From Arachis hypogaea (taxonomy: Eukaryota; Streptophyta; Magnoliopsida; Fabales; Fabaceae): a DNA stretch of 64,000 bases. Shown in pieces: positions 53,320 through 63,689 of the stretch. Every line of letters begins with the position of its first letter. The stretch's first letter is position 1. The stretch spans positions 88,818,745 through 88,882,744 of the forward strand of contig NC_092053.1 of the NCBI RefSeq assembly GCF_003086295.3. The letters run 5' to 3'. The notes beneath the pieces were generated by a model. That model did no database searches and had not been told where the DNA came from. It saw only the letters and a program-made list of their open reading frames with translations. A program made the translations under genes and the position numbers.

Positions 53320-53715
53320 CCACGCGTGCGCATGGGCCACGCGTGGGCGTCGATTAGAAATCGGCGCAAAGATCCAACGCCTAAAAAGTTGGGCTGGAAT
53401 CGTGCGGCTGGTGTGCGTTTAGCACAAATTGGCCCACGCATTTGCGTCCCTGAAGAAAACGCGTCACTTGCACTACACACACCATGGATTTTATGGACCC
53501 TGATTGGAAATAGAGAGTTGCGCCAAAACGACGCTGAAACTGTGCGTTTGGCACAATTCTCAGCGACGCGTTCGCGTGCTTCACGCATACGCGTCACTTC
53601 CATTATCCATCAATCACGCGATCGCGTCAATGATGCGTTCGCGTTATTTCCCTTTTTGCCCAAAACATGCGATCGCGTGACCCACGCGTCCGCGTGGATT
53701 CAAAATCACTTACCC
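53320..53715. repeat. CpG-rich palindrome cluster, element Z
   Basis: Dense CACGCGT, ACGCGTG, GCGATCGC and GCGTTCGC words, many self-complementary, spaced through about 400 bp. Homologous in position to 14450-14760. Apparent ORFs on both strands are by-products. Confidence 0.8.
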
Positions 53716-54185
53716 CAACCCACGCGAAACCCTCAACCCCCCGCGTCACCATTCACCCCCCCAAACCACTTCTGCTCTCTCTTTTCTTCTTGCCCCTAAC
53801 CACCATATCACCATCACCACCACCTCCCACCGAGCCGCCCCACCGTCGCCGTCAACCCCTACCGTGCCGCCCGCACCGCAATCCCCCTCCCATCTCTTCT
53901 TCCCTTCACTCTTCCACCCCTTTCACCTAGTCCCGCGACCGAGCTGCCACCACCGTGCCACCCACCCAGAACCGCCGACCACCACACCCCCCGACCACCA
54001 CAACCCTCACCCCCCTTCTTCTTTCCTTCCCCCCTTAACCCTTATCCACCCACAACCACCAAACCGCCCCTGCCTCCACCACGGACCACCGCCGCGCCGC
54101 CTTTAATCACCGTCGCGTCACCGCCGTCACCACCACAACCCTACCACCTCTTTTTGTCCATTTTCTGTTCCTACATACACACCAG
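53716..54185 (+). other. C-rich pyrimidine tract before intron-like region (Z)
   Basis: Strand-asymmetric C/A-rich sequence (CACCACC, CCGCC repeats) of about 450 bp. It would give a Pro/His/Thr-rich low-complexity frame; I do not treat it as coding. It resembles a 5' untranslated region upstream of ORF2. Confidence 0.5.
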
Positions 54186-55146
54186 GTTTCGCCAAATAGT
54201 GATTCCTCTTTCCATTAGTTAGTTAGTTTTTCGAATTATGTTCAAATTAGGATAGTTAGAGATGCATGATTGTAGTGGATTTTAGGTGGTTAGGTAGCTA
54301 CGATGTGGTTAGTGGATTTAGTCCTGATAATTGTGCCGTTCTTGCTACCTGTTTTTATTTGATTCGTAATTCTGAATTTGCTGTGATGATGATGTTGTTC
54401 ATATGTTGTTCTTTCATGTTTCATGCTACTATTACACTGTTCTTTAATTTGTTAACCTTTTCAGCACTATTTAATGTCATATGAACTGATTCTCTTGCTG
54501 TTTGTAACCCGGGAACATCCAATTTTTGCCGGAATGCTGCCCAAATTTTTTCAGCAAATTGTTTCACTCAACTACCATTTATGAATTGGTTTTGGCAAAT
54601 TCAAGTTTTGCTCTATTTGGTTTCAAGCTAGCCAATTCATGGATGCATGGGCTTGCATTCTCACTCTTTCTGGTTCTCGGATTACTAAATTGCATTATTG
54701 ATGATTTCTTTTTCCTTTTGCAAATTTTATAAATTATCATCAATAAACTGAAATCTCTGCTTGAATATGAGTTGGTTGTTCTTCAAGTATGTGAATTTAC
54801 TGTTAACTAGGAAACCCATTATTTTGCTACTTACTTTAACTTTCTTTTTACTTACTAACTACTTTAACTTTCTAGCTTCTCTTTTTACCTAACTACTTTA
54901 ACTTTCTAACTCAAGGCATGATTACTGTTTTTCCTAATTAACAAGAATCACACATATCAAATATTTTGGATTGTGATTTTTACTCTCAGACCTTTCACTT
55001 GCATATAGTCCAAAATTTACTTATATTTGACTCATCTCATGCTTTTATTGCTCTTTTGCCTTTATCCTATATTGATAAATCCTATTTGCTTACCTGTTTT
55101 CCTGCTTTAGTTCTTAAACTGTATCCTGCAACTTCTGCTTTTCAGG
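54186..55146 (+). other. Intron-like T-rich region before ORF2 (Z)
   Basis: Abrupt change to T/A-rich sequence after CACCAG/GTTTCGCC (a possible donor near 54186). It ends with the pyrimidine-rich acceptor CTTCTGCTTTTCAG, which touches the ORF2 start GATG. This suggests that ORF2 is expressed from a spliced RNA; the donor is uncertain. Confidence 0.5.
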
Positions 55147-56616
55147 ATGTTTAATCCCAAAAGTAAGGGAAAAGGCAAAGGAACTACTGGAAAAAGGAAA
55201 AGAGGAGAATCCTCTACCTCTATTTTGGATATCCTTCACGACGATTCCTGGCGGAAGAAGAACTTTACCCCACAGGAAAAGGCCGACCAGCTACTACCTG
55301 CCACAGACCCTATCAAATTTACCAACAGATACTGTGAGCTAAAGTATCCAGTTTTTGCCACTTCCAGGAATCTATACCTGGAAAAGACCCTCAAAATTCC
55401 AGAAGAACTCACACAATACACTTCAGAATAAATTAAATAGAGAGGCTGGTTCTTCTTGGAGAGAAACTTGACTGAGATCAACTCATCCTGGGTCAGAGAA
55501 TTCTATTGTAACTACTTTAAAACGTCCCTGGATGTAGTTCAGCTTAGAGAAAAACAGATTTTGGTTAATGAGGAAGTAATAGAAGAAATCCTCCAGCTCC
55601 TACCTAAATCAGATCAGCCAGATGGTTACCAAAAGGCTGAGGAGGATATGCAGTTCATGAGATTTGACTAGGAGGCAGTCAAGAGGACTATTGCTATTGA
55701 TCCTATTGCTCCTTGGGTCATGAGCAAGTCCGTAATGGCCCCCAAAGGAATTAAGATCATTTATCTGAATGATGAGGCTCAGCTCTAGCAGCAGATTCTG
55801 AGTAACTATATGATGTTGAGCACTCATGAGATAGAGGTGCCAGCTGCTATGCTTACCCTCATCTGGTGTGTGATGGAGGGAAAGGAATTATATCTGCCTT
55901 GCTTCATCCGGTATTACATGGCAAGAGTCCATGTCAGACGCACCCTCCCTTTTCCATACTTGATTACTCAGCTAGGCCGCTGTGCTGAGGTGCCCTGGGA
56001 GCTAGCATATGAGAAGCCAACCTCTGCCGACTGCAAGAAGATTATCCCTCACAGCAGAAAGTTCCAAGCTTTGGGCTACAGACCTCCATTTCTCACTGCC
56101 TCTGCTGAGGCAGCCACATCTTCGGCTGCCTCTTCTGCATCCACTGCCCCACCAGCCGCTACTGCACCCTTACCTGCTTCAGAGCCCATCTACCACCTCG
56201 TGCATCGCTTATTTGACCGGTTGGACCAGATGGAGTGCCGCAACCAGCAGTGATATGAGAGATTTGAGCATCGCAGCAAGCGACGCTATGAGCACTTAAA
56301 GTTGATGATCCAATCTGGCCACCACGACATTCCCTCTGAGCCTGACACCCCTTATGAGCCATCTGAGGAGGAGGCAGACGATCATGAGGAGGAGACACAT
56401 GCAGAGGCTGAGCAGGCAGGACCTAAGCAGGCTGCGCCATACCATGAGGAGCCCCATCAGATACAGTCGGCTGATCCAGAGATCCCTCTACAGGCAGAGC
56501 CCCCACTTTAGTAGGCAGACCCTCTGACACTCATCTAGATTGCAGAGCCTCAGACCACCACAGAGACACCTACTGCACATCCTTCCGGAGATGACACTTC
56601 TTCACACCGAGCTTGA
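55147..56616 (+). pseudogene. Fam-2 ORF2, plant transposon protein domain (Z)
   Basis: ATG at 55147; one frame of 490 codons to TGA at 56614-56616, with no frameshift but eight in-frame stops (55429, 55438, 55669, 55786, 56251, 56509, 56512, 56536). Each is one C-to-T change from CAA, CAG or CGA. Basic N-terminus with SKGKGKG and KRKRGE; core with KFTNRYCELKYPVFATSRN, RNLTEINSSWVREFYCNYFK, LPFPYLITQLGR; Ala/Pro-rich linker; Arg-rich helix; acidic Glu/Ala/Pro-rich tail. Same domain class as Fam-1 ORF2 (PF20167 type, from memory). Function unknown. Dead in its present form, but only through point changes. Confidence 0.75.
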
Positions 56617-56619
56617 ATG

Positions 56620-56659
56620 AGCATCGAGGACGATGCTGTTATTTAAGTGTGGGGAGGTC
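56620..56659 (+). promoter_or_regulatory. Internal H3 hairpin plus PPT-like tract (Z)
   Basis: AGCATCG-AGGA-CGATGCT (56620-56637), a perfect 7-bp stem starting three bases after the ORF2 stop, then GTTATTTAAGTGTGGGGAGG. The purine run matches Y's terminal PPT, but no LTR follows. Confidence 0.75.
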
Positions 56660-58085
56660 ACCATCTCTGGCGTACTTTATTTTGGTGAACCACTCTTCAG
56701 ACTCTCTTTTTATCCTATTTTGCTTATTTTTCTGTATTTTTATTTTTATTTTTTATTTTTATTTTTATTTTACCTTATCTTATTTATCTTCCGGTACTTG
56801 CACATTTTTCTTTTACTATATTTCTATATTTTGCACTTTGGTTTATATATATTTATCTTAGATATTTAGTTTAGTTACACTTTTAGCTTATTAAGTTGTA
56901 ATATAGAAAATATGGATTAATTAGCTTAGTTTACCCTTTTAGCATATGATAATTTGGATTAATTGAAAATAAAAAGAGTAAACTAGAGACTTTAGTATAA
57001 CAAACTCACAACAATCCACACACTGTATATATATATAGCAACAAATGTGAGTTAGTTAACAACATTTCTTCAAGAAAGAACACTAAGATTTTAAAAGCCA
57101 TCGTAAGATTCACATTGAGAATAATGGGAACTCTTGATTTCTACTTGCATGACATACATAACTGATATATGGTTTTTGAGCCAAAGAATACACAACCCGT
57201 GAGTTTTTGAGATTAATTGTATGGTTACATTCAACCATAAATTTCATTCATGTGTGTTTCGCACTTCTTTTCTATGCTTGTAATCTTTACTTTGTTTTAA
57301 TCTATATGTCCAATATAGAATGTAGATACATACCCGCATATGATTGAGGGCATTATTTGAATTTTCCCTCATTTATCCCAAATAAGCCTACCTCCTACAT
57401 CACCTTTGTTAGCCTCCTTGAACCTTTTAACCCCTTTTTGTTCTATAATCACATTACTAGCCTTAAGTAGAAAAACAATTTAAAAATCCCAAGTTGAATC
57501 CTTGGTTAGCCTAAGGTAGAAATTGCGATGCACACTAAGTGTGGGGAAACGTGGGAACATGGGTTGATAGGAAAATATTAAATTAATAAAATAATTAGGA
57601 TTTTGGGAGCATACTCATATGAAACCAAAATAAATGAAAATACCTTGTGCATTGAAAATGTTATGTTTATGTTTCAAAAAAAAATTATTTAAGTAATTAA
57701 ATAAGGGGACAGATTCGCCCCAATAATAAGTTTAATAAAGGAATCAATGCACATGGAGGTAAAAACAAAATAAACTTGGTATATGAGTATGTAAAAGGAA
57801 AATGAGAAAATTGGGCAACCCAGGATAATTTTAAATTTTTAAAGAGTATGTATAAGTTAGGTGAGATCTTAGGCTAATTAAGGATTCAACTTATAGCTCA
57901 CTTAGCCTTATATATATCCTCACCTTCACCTTGGCCCCATTACAACCCTGAAAAGACCTCATGATGTTTGTATGTATACATTGTATATTTGTTGATTGGT
58001 TAGATGAAGAACAAAGTTTTAGAAAGCATGAATAGAAAAGAATAGAGTGATTAACCCCAAACACTGAGTGACTAGAGAGAAAATT
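56660..58085 (+). mobile_element. Fam-2 internal 3' region (element Z), truncated
   Basis: Collinear with 1064-2260 and 15627-16830 (TTTGAGCC...CACAACC, AAAGACCTCATGAT). T-rich at 56700-56870. It ends near AGTGACTAGAGAG, where Y continues about 300 bp to the PPT and 3' LTR; here it joins Fam-1 leader. No coding sequence. Confidence 0.75.
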
Positions 58086-59455
58086 GTGTTTCTTGTTTGA
58101 GTCTAGTGTCAAATTTTAATTTTGGTGTCAATTACATGTTTCAATTTTTCTTGAATTTTCGAAAATTGATGCATGTGTTCTTCTTTGATCTTCAAGTTGT
58201 TCTTGATGATTCTCTTTGTTTGATCTTTAATTTTTCTTGTTTTGTGTTTTTTGTTGTTTTTCATATGCATTTTCAAATTCATAGTATCTAAACATTAAAA
58301 ATTTCTAAGTTTGGTGTCTTGCATGTGTTTCTTTTCTTAAAAATTTTCAAAAATATGTTCTTGATATTCATCATGATCTTCAAAGTGTTCTTGGTGTTCA
58401 TCTTGACATTCAAAGTGTTCTTGCATGCATTATTTGTTTTAATCTTAAATTTTTATGTTTTGTTTCATTTTGTTATTTTTCTCCCTCCTCATTAAAAATT
58501 CAAAAATAAAAAAAATATCTTTCCCTTATTCTTCTAATAAATTTCGAAATTTTGGGATTGACTTAGTCAAAAATTTTAAAATTTAATTGTTTCTTGTTAG
58601 TCAAGTCAAAATTTCAATTTAAAAACTTTATCTTTTAAAATCTCTTTCAAAATCAAATCTTTTCATTTTTCTTTCATGTTTTCGAAAATCTCAAAATTAA
58701 TTTTCAAAATCTTTTTCTTATTTTTATTTCATAATTTTCGAAATTAATACTAACAATTAATGATTTGATTCAAAAATTTCAAGTTTGTTACTTTCTTGTT
58801 AAGAAAAGTTCAATCTTTAAATTCTAGAATCATATCTTTTAGTTTCTTGTTAGTCAAGTCATTAACTTTAATTTCAAAAATCAAATCTTTTTAATTTCCT
58901 TTTCAAATATTTTTCAAAATAAATTTCAAATCATATCTTTTTCAAAACTTTAATTTCAAAATCTTTTTCTAACTTCTTATCTTTTCAAAATTTATTTTCA
59001 AATCTTTTTCAATTAACTACTTGAATTTTTGTTTGTTTTACTATTTCTTATCTTTTTCAAAACCACCTAACTACTTTTCTCTCTCTAATTTTCGAAAATC
59101 ACTAACAACTTTTTCAAAATTCTTTTTAATTAACTAATTATTTTAAATTCTAATTTTATTTTATTTCTTCTAATGAATTCAAATTCTAACTAATAATTAA
59201 AATAAAAACAAAAATATTTTTCTTTTTTTTAATTAAAAATTCGAATACATTCTCTCTCTCATCTCTTTCTATTTATTTTATTTATTTACTAACATTTCTC
59301 TTCTTCTTATAATTTGAACCTCTCCCTCTCTCTGTGTTCGAATTCTTCTTTTTCTCTCTTCTTCATTCTATTCTTCTATTCTTCTACTCACATAAAGGAA
59401 TCTCTATACTTTGACATAGAGGATTCCTCTTCTTTTCTGTTCTCTTCTTTTTCAT
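58086..59455 (+). mobile_element. Fam-1 untranslated leader (element EW)
   Basis: Starts TGTGTTTCTTGTTTGAGTC, matching the int1 leader from about 33125 downward on the minus strand; some 440 bp of leader between 49907 and here are missing. T-rich, with TTTTCGAAAA palindromes (58156, 58680, 59090) and TAAGTTTGGTGT at 58306-58317. The two int1 GAATGTCAAGATGAACA-type repeats appear here in sense as GTTCATCTTGACATTC-like words. Confidence 0.75.
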
Positions 59456-62400
59456 ATGAGAAGGAACGAGGATAAGAACATTCTTGTTGAAGCTGATCCT
59501 AAACCTAAAAGGACTCTGAAGAGGAAGCTAAGAGAAGCTAAAGCACAACACTCTGGAGAGGACCTAACAGAAATTTTCTAAAAAGAAGAAGACATGGCAG
59601 CCGAAAATAATAACAATGGTGGAGATGCAAGGAAGGTGCTTCGTGACTTTACTGCACCAACTTCTGACTTCTATGGAAGAAGCATCTCAACTCCTACAAT
59701 TGGAGCAAACAACTTTGAGCTTAAGCCTCAATTAGTTTCTTTAATGCAGCAGAATTGCAAGTTTTATGGACTTCCATTGGAAGATCCTCATCTGTTCTTA
59801 GCTGAATTCTTGTAAATCTGTGACACTGTTAAGACCAATGGGGTTAATCCTGAGGTCTACAGACTTATGCTTTTCCCCTTTGCTATAAGAGACAGAGCTA
59901 GGATATGGTTGGACTCACAACCTAAAGAAAGCCTGAACTCTTGGGAAAAGTTGGTCAATACTTTCTTGGCCAAATTCTTTCCACCTCAAAAGTTGAGTAA
60001 GCTCAGAGTGGAAGTCCAAACCTTCAAACAGAAGGAAGGTGAATCCCTCTATGAAGCTTGGGAAAGATACAAGCAATTGATCAGAAGGTGTCCTTCTGAC
60101 ATGCTTTCAGAATGGAGCATCTTATGTATATTCTATGATGGTCTGTCTGAATTGTCCAAGATGTCATTGGATCACTCTGCTGGTGGATCTCTTCATCTGA
60201 AGAAGACGCCTGCAGAAGCCCAGAAACTCATTGAGATGGTTGCAAATAACCAGTTCATGTATACTTCTGAAAGAAATCCTGTGAATAATGGGATAACTCA
60301 GAAGAAAGGAGTTCTTGAGATTGATACTCTAAATGCAATATTGGCTCAGAATAAAATATTGACTCAGCATGTCAATATGATTTCTCAGAATCTGACTGGA
60401 ATGCAAGCTGCATCCGGCAGTACTAAAGAAGCCTCCTCTGAAGGAGAAGCTTATGACCCTGAGAATCCTGCAATAGAAGAGGTGAATTACATGGGAGAAT
60501 CCTATGGAAACACTTACAATCCTTCATGGAGGAATCATCCTAATTTTTCATGGAAGGATCAACAGAAGCCTCAACAAGGCTTCAATAATAATAATAGTGG
60601 GAGAATTTGGTTTGGCAATAGCAAACCTTTTCCATCATCTTCTGAGCAACAGACAAAGAATTCTAAGCAGAGCCTCTCTGACTTAGCAACCATAGTCTCT
60701 GATCTATCTAAGACCACTCTCAGTTTCATAACTGAAACAAGGTCCTCCATTAGAAATTTGGAGGCACAAGTGGGTCAACTGAGTAAAAGAGTGACTAAAA
60801 CTCCTCCTAGTACTCTTCCAAGCAATACAGAAGAGAATCCAAAAAGAGAGTGCAAGGCCATCAATATACCAAACATGGCCGAACCTATAAAGGAGGAAGA
60901 GGTAGTAGTTTCCAGTGAAGAAGACCTTGCTGGACGTCCACTGACCATTAAGGAGATCCCTATTGAGGAACCAAAGGAATCTGAGGCTCATATAGAGACC
61001 ATAGAGATTCCACTGAACTTACTGTTGCCATTCATGAGCTCTGATGAGTATTCTTCCTCTGAAGAAGATGAAGATATTATTGAAGAGTAAATTACTCAAC
61101 ACCTAGGAGCAATCATGAAGCTGAATGGCAAGTTATTTGGTAATGAGACTTGGGAGGATGAACCCCCATTGCTCATCAATGAATTGAATGCTTTGGTTCA
61201 ACTGAAATTACCTCAGAAGAGACCAGATCTCGAAAAGTTCTTAATACCCTATATCATAGGCACTATGACCTTTAGGAAGGCTCTGTGTGACCTAGTGACG
61301 AACCAGATTTCCTATCAGTAAAGAATAAAAGTGATCGCGTTGTAAGTATAGTTTCTAAACCAACAGAAAATCCTTTCGTACAAACGTTTGGTTGTCACAA
61401 GTAACAAACCCAATAAAATTTATAAACCGAAGTATTCAAACCTCAGGTCGTCTTCTCAAAGAATTGCAAGGAGGTATGACTTATTATTAGCTATGGAAAG
61501 GGTAGAATTTTGGGTTTTGAAAGGTTTGAATAAGGAAAATAAATTGCAGGAATTAATAAATTAATATCTAAATAAACTCTTGGCAAGGTATGAAAATTTG
61601 GAAGCCCTATCCTAGTTATCCTTATCGATGGTGATGAGAATTGAGTTTTAATCCCACTTAGTTAACATTTTCTAAAGCAAAGGAAAGTCAACTGGACTAA
61701 TTAGTTAGATCCCCAAGTCCTAGCCAACTCCTAAGGAAAGACTAGAGTTAGTGGAATTGAATTCAATTAGCAGAGATAACAATTAACAACCACGATAAGT
61801 TTGATAACTAAAGAGTCTCCAGTTGATCAATTAAAGCCAAGAATATAAAAAGCTAAATAAGAATCCTAAATCTGATATACCTCAATTGTATTAATAAGAG
61901 AAAATCCTAACATGAATGGTTCATAAACCAATTTGGCAATCATAAGTAATTAACAAATAAAAGCATTAAAGTATCTGAAAGTAAAAGAGAAATATAAAGC
62001 GAAAGGAATATTGAACCTGAGAGGAAGTTGAAATCTTAAATCCTTTAAGAGGAGTCCTAATCCTAAAACCTAAGAGAGAGGAGAGAACCTCTCCCTCTAA
62101 AAACTACATCTAAATTATGGAAAGTTAATAATTGAAGACATTTTTATGAATGGATGCATTCCCCCACTTTATAGCCTCTAATCTGAGTTTTCTGGGCCGA
62201 AAAATGGGTCAAAAATAGCCTAGAAATCGCCCCCAGCGATTTCTGTTACGTTCAGGTCGCGGCAAAGTGACGCGGAGGCGTCGTCCACGCATTTGCGTGG
62301 ATTGCATTTTTGCCAGGTCACGCGTCCGCATGATCCACGCGTTCGCATCACGCATTTGCGAAGCCCTAGACGTTAGCTTTCCAACGCAAGTGAAACTGCG

Positions 62401-63209
62401 TCATTTGGACCTCTGTAGCTCAAGTTATGGTCGATTTAGTACCAGAAGGTCAGGCTGGATAGCTTTAGCAGTTCCTTCAGTTTCTTGTATTCCTTCCACT
62501 TTTGCATGCTTCCTTTCCATTCTCTAAGCCATTCCTGCCCTGTAATCTATGAAAACACTTAACACACATATCATGGTATCAAATGGTAATAAGAGAGGAT
62601 TTAAAATTAGCAATTTTAAGGCCTAGGAAACATGTTTTCAATCATAGCACAAGATCAGGAAGGAAAATGTAAAACATGCAAATCATATGAATAAGTGGGT
62701 GAAAAGCTGATAAAATCCACTCAATTGAGCACAAGATAAACCATAAAATAGTGGTTTATCACCTGGGGTCAGGAATAAACCTCATGACATTCTCTGTTAT
62801 GGAGAAACTAGGGATCTTTGAGGTACAAGCTATAAGAATCTCACTAGAGATGGCAGACAATTCAAGAAAATAGGCTTATGGACTTGTAGAGGATGTCTTA
62901 GTGAAGGTTGAAGGCCTGTACATCCCTGCTGGCTTCATAATCCTAGACACTGGGAAGGATGAGGATGAATCCATCATCCTTGAAAGACCCTTCCTAGCTA
63001 CAGCAAAAGTTATGATTGATGTGGACAAAGGAGAGTTAGTCCTTCAATTGAATGAGGACTACCTTGTGTTCAAAGCTCAAGGATCTTCCTCTGTAACCAT
63101 GGAGAAGAAGCATGAAAAGCTTCTCTCAATACAGAGTCAAACAGAGCCTCCACACTCAACTTCTAAGTTTGGTGTTGGGAGGCCACCATCAAGCTCTAAG
63201 TCTCTGTGA
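59456..63209 (+). pseudogene. Fam-1 gag-protease, split by a solo LTR (element EW)
   Basis: One reading frame from ATG 59456 to 61295, then after the LTR insertion from 62767 to TGA 63207-63209. The gag core has LMLFPFAIRDRARIWLDSQ, FKQKEGESLYEAWERYK and SEWSILCIFYDGL; the NYMGESYGNTYN/WRNHPNFSWKD segment follows, with no zinc knuckle; the protease motif DLGSG is cut by the insertion after the codons for Asp and Leu; ILERPFL replaces the usual ILGRPFL. In-frame stops at 59579, 59813, 61088 (TAA) and 62871 (TAG) fit C-to-T change of Gln codons. No frameshift is seen. Its stops are not those of int1 and int2, so it decayed independently. Confidence 0.85.
61296..62761 (-). mobile_element. Fam-2 solo LTR in the protease gene
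   Basis: Minus strand TGATAAACCACT (62761) to GTTCGTCA (61296), 1466 bp, flanked by CCTAG (61291-61295) and CCTGG (62762-62766): a five-base target duplication with one later change. No internal region remains, as expected after LTR-LTR recombination. Contains the GA/CT inverted repeat (62072-62100) and CpG-rich palindromes (62260-62365). Confidence 0.93.
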
Positions 63210-63227
63210 AGCTCTCTAAGAGCTCAC

Positions 63228-63275
63228 TGTCAAGCTATTGACATTAAAGAAGTGCTTATTGGGAGGCAACCCAAT
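63228..63275 (+). ncRNA. H2/H1 tandem hairpins, element EW
   Basis: H2 TGTCAA-GCTA-TTGACA (63228-63243), 14 nt (TTAAAGAAGTGCTT), H1 ATTGGG-AGGCAA-CCCAAT (63258-63275). H2 begins 18 nt after the gag-protease stop, as in int1, int2 and int3. Confidence 0.75.
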
Positions 63276-63425
63276 GTTATTTAATTATATTTAATTTCAT
63301 AGACATTTGTTTTCCATTGTTATTTTATGTTTTCTTTAGGTTGATGATCATGTGAAGTCATAAAAACAACTGCAGAATTAAAAGCAGAATCAAAAACAGC
63401 ATCAAAAATAGCACACCCTGGAAGA

Positions 63426-63680
63426 CAGGCTTACTGGTGTTTAAACGCCAGTAATGATAGCAGAATGGACGTTTAACGCCCAGTCTGGCAGCATTTTGGG
63501 CGTTAAACACCAGAAATGGCAGGCAGACTGGCGTTTAACCCCAGAAAAGGGTGTCTGGCTGGCGTTAAACGCTAAAGAGGGTTAGCAGACTGGCATTTAA
63601 CGCCAGGAAAGGTAGTAGAGCTGGCGTTAAATGCCAAAATTGGCACACAGAGGGCGTTTAAATGCCAGAATGGTGCAGGA
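63426..63680. repeat. GGCGTTnAACGCC palindrome array, element EW
   Basis: Eight copies, mostly with TTTAA or TTAAA centres (GTTTAAACGCC, CGTTTAACGCC, GGCGTTAAACACC, GGCGTTTAACC, GGCGTTAAACGC, GGCATTTAACGCC, GGCGTTAAATGCC, GGCGTTTAAATGCC), about 30 bp apart. Spacers differ from each other. Confidence 0.85.
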
Positions 63681-63689
63681 AGCAGAATT

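Noticed and set aside
53667..54106. Pro/His-rich ORFs
   Set aside because: Low-complexity C-rich tract; overlapping frames are equally open and no protein family is recognisable.
63426..63680. CRISPR-like array of spaced palindromes
   Set aside because: Plant nuclear DNA; repeats are only about 13 bp, imperfect and variable, there are no cas genes, and the same array recurs in each copy of a retroelement.
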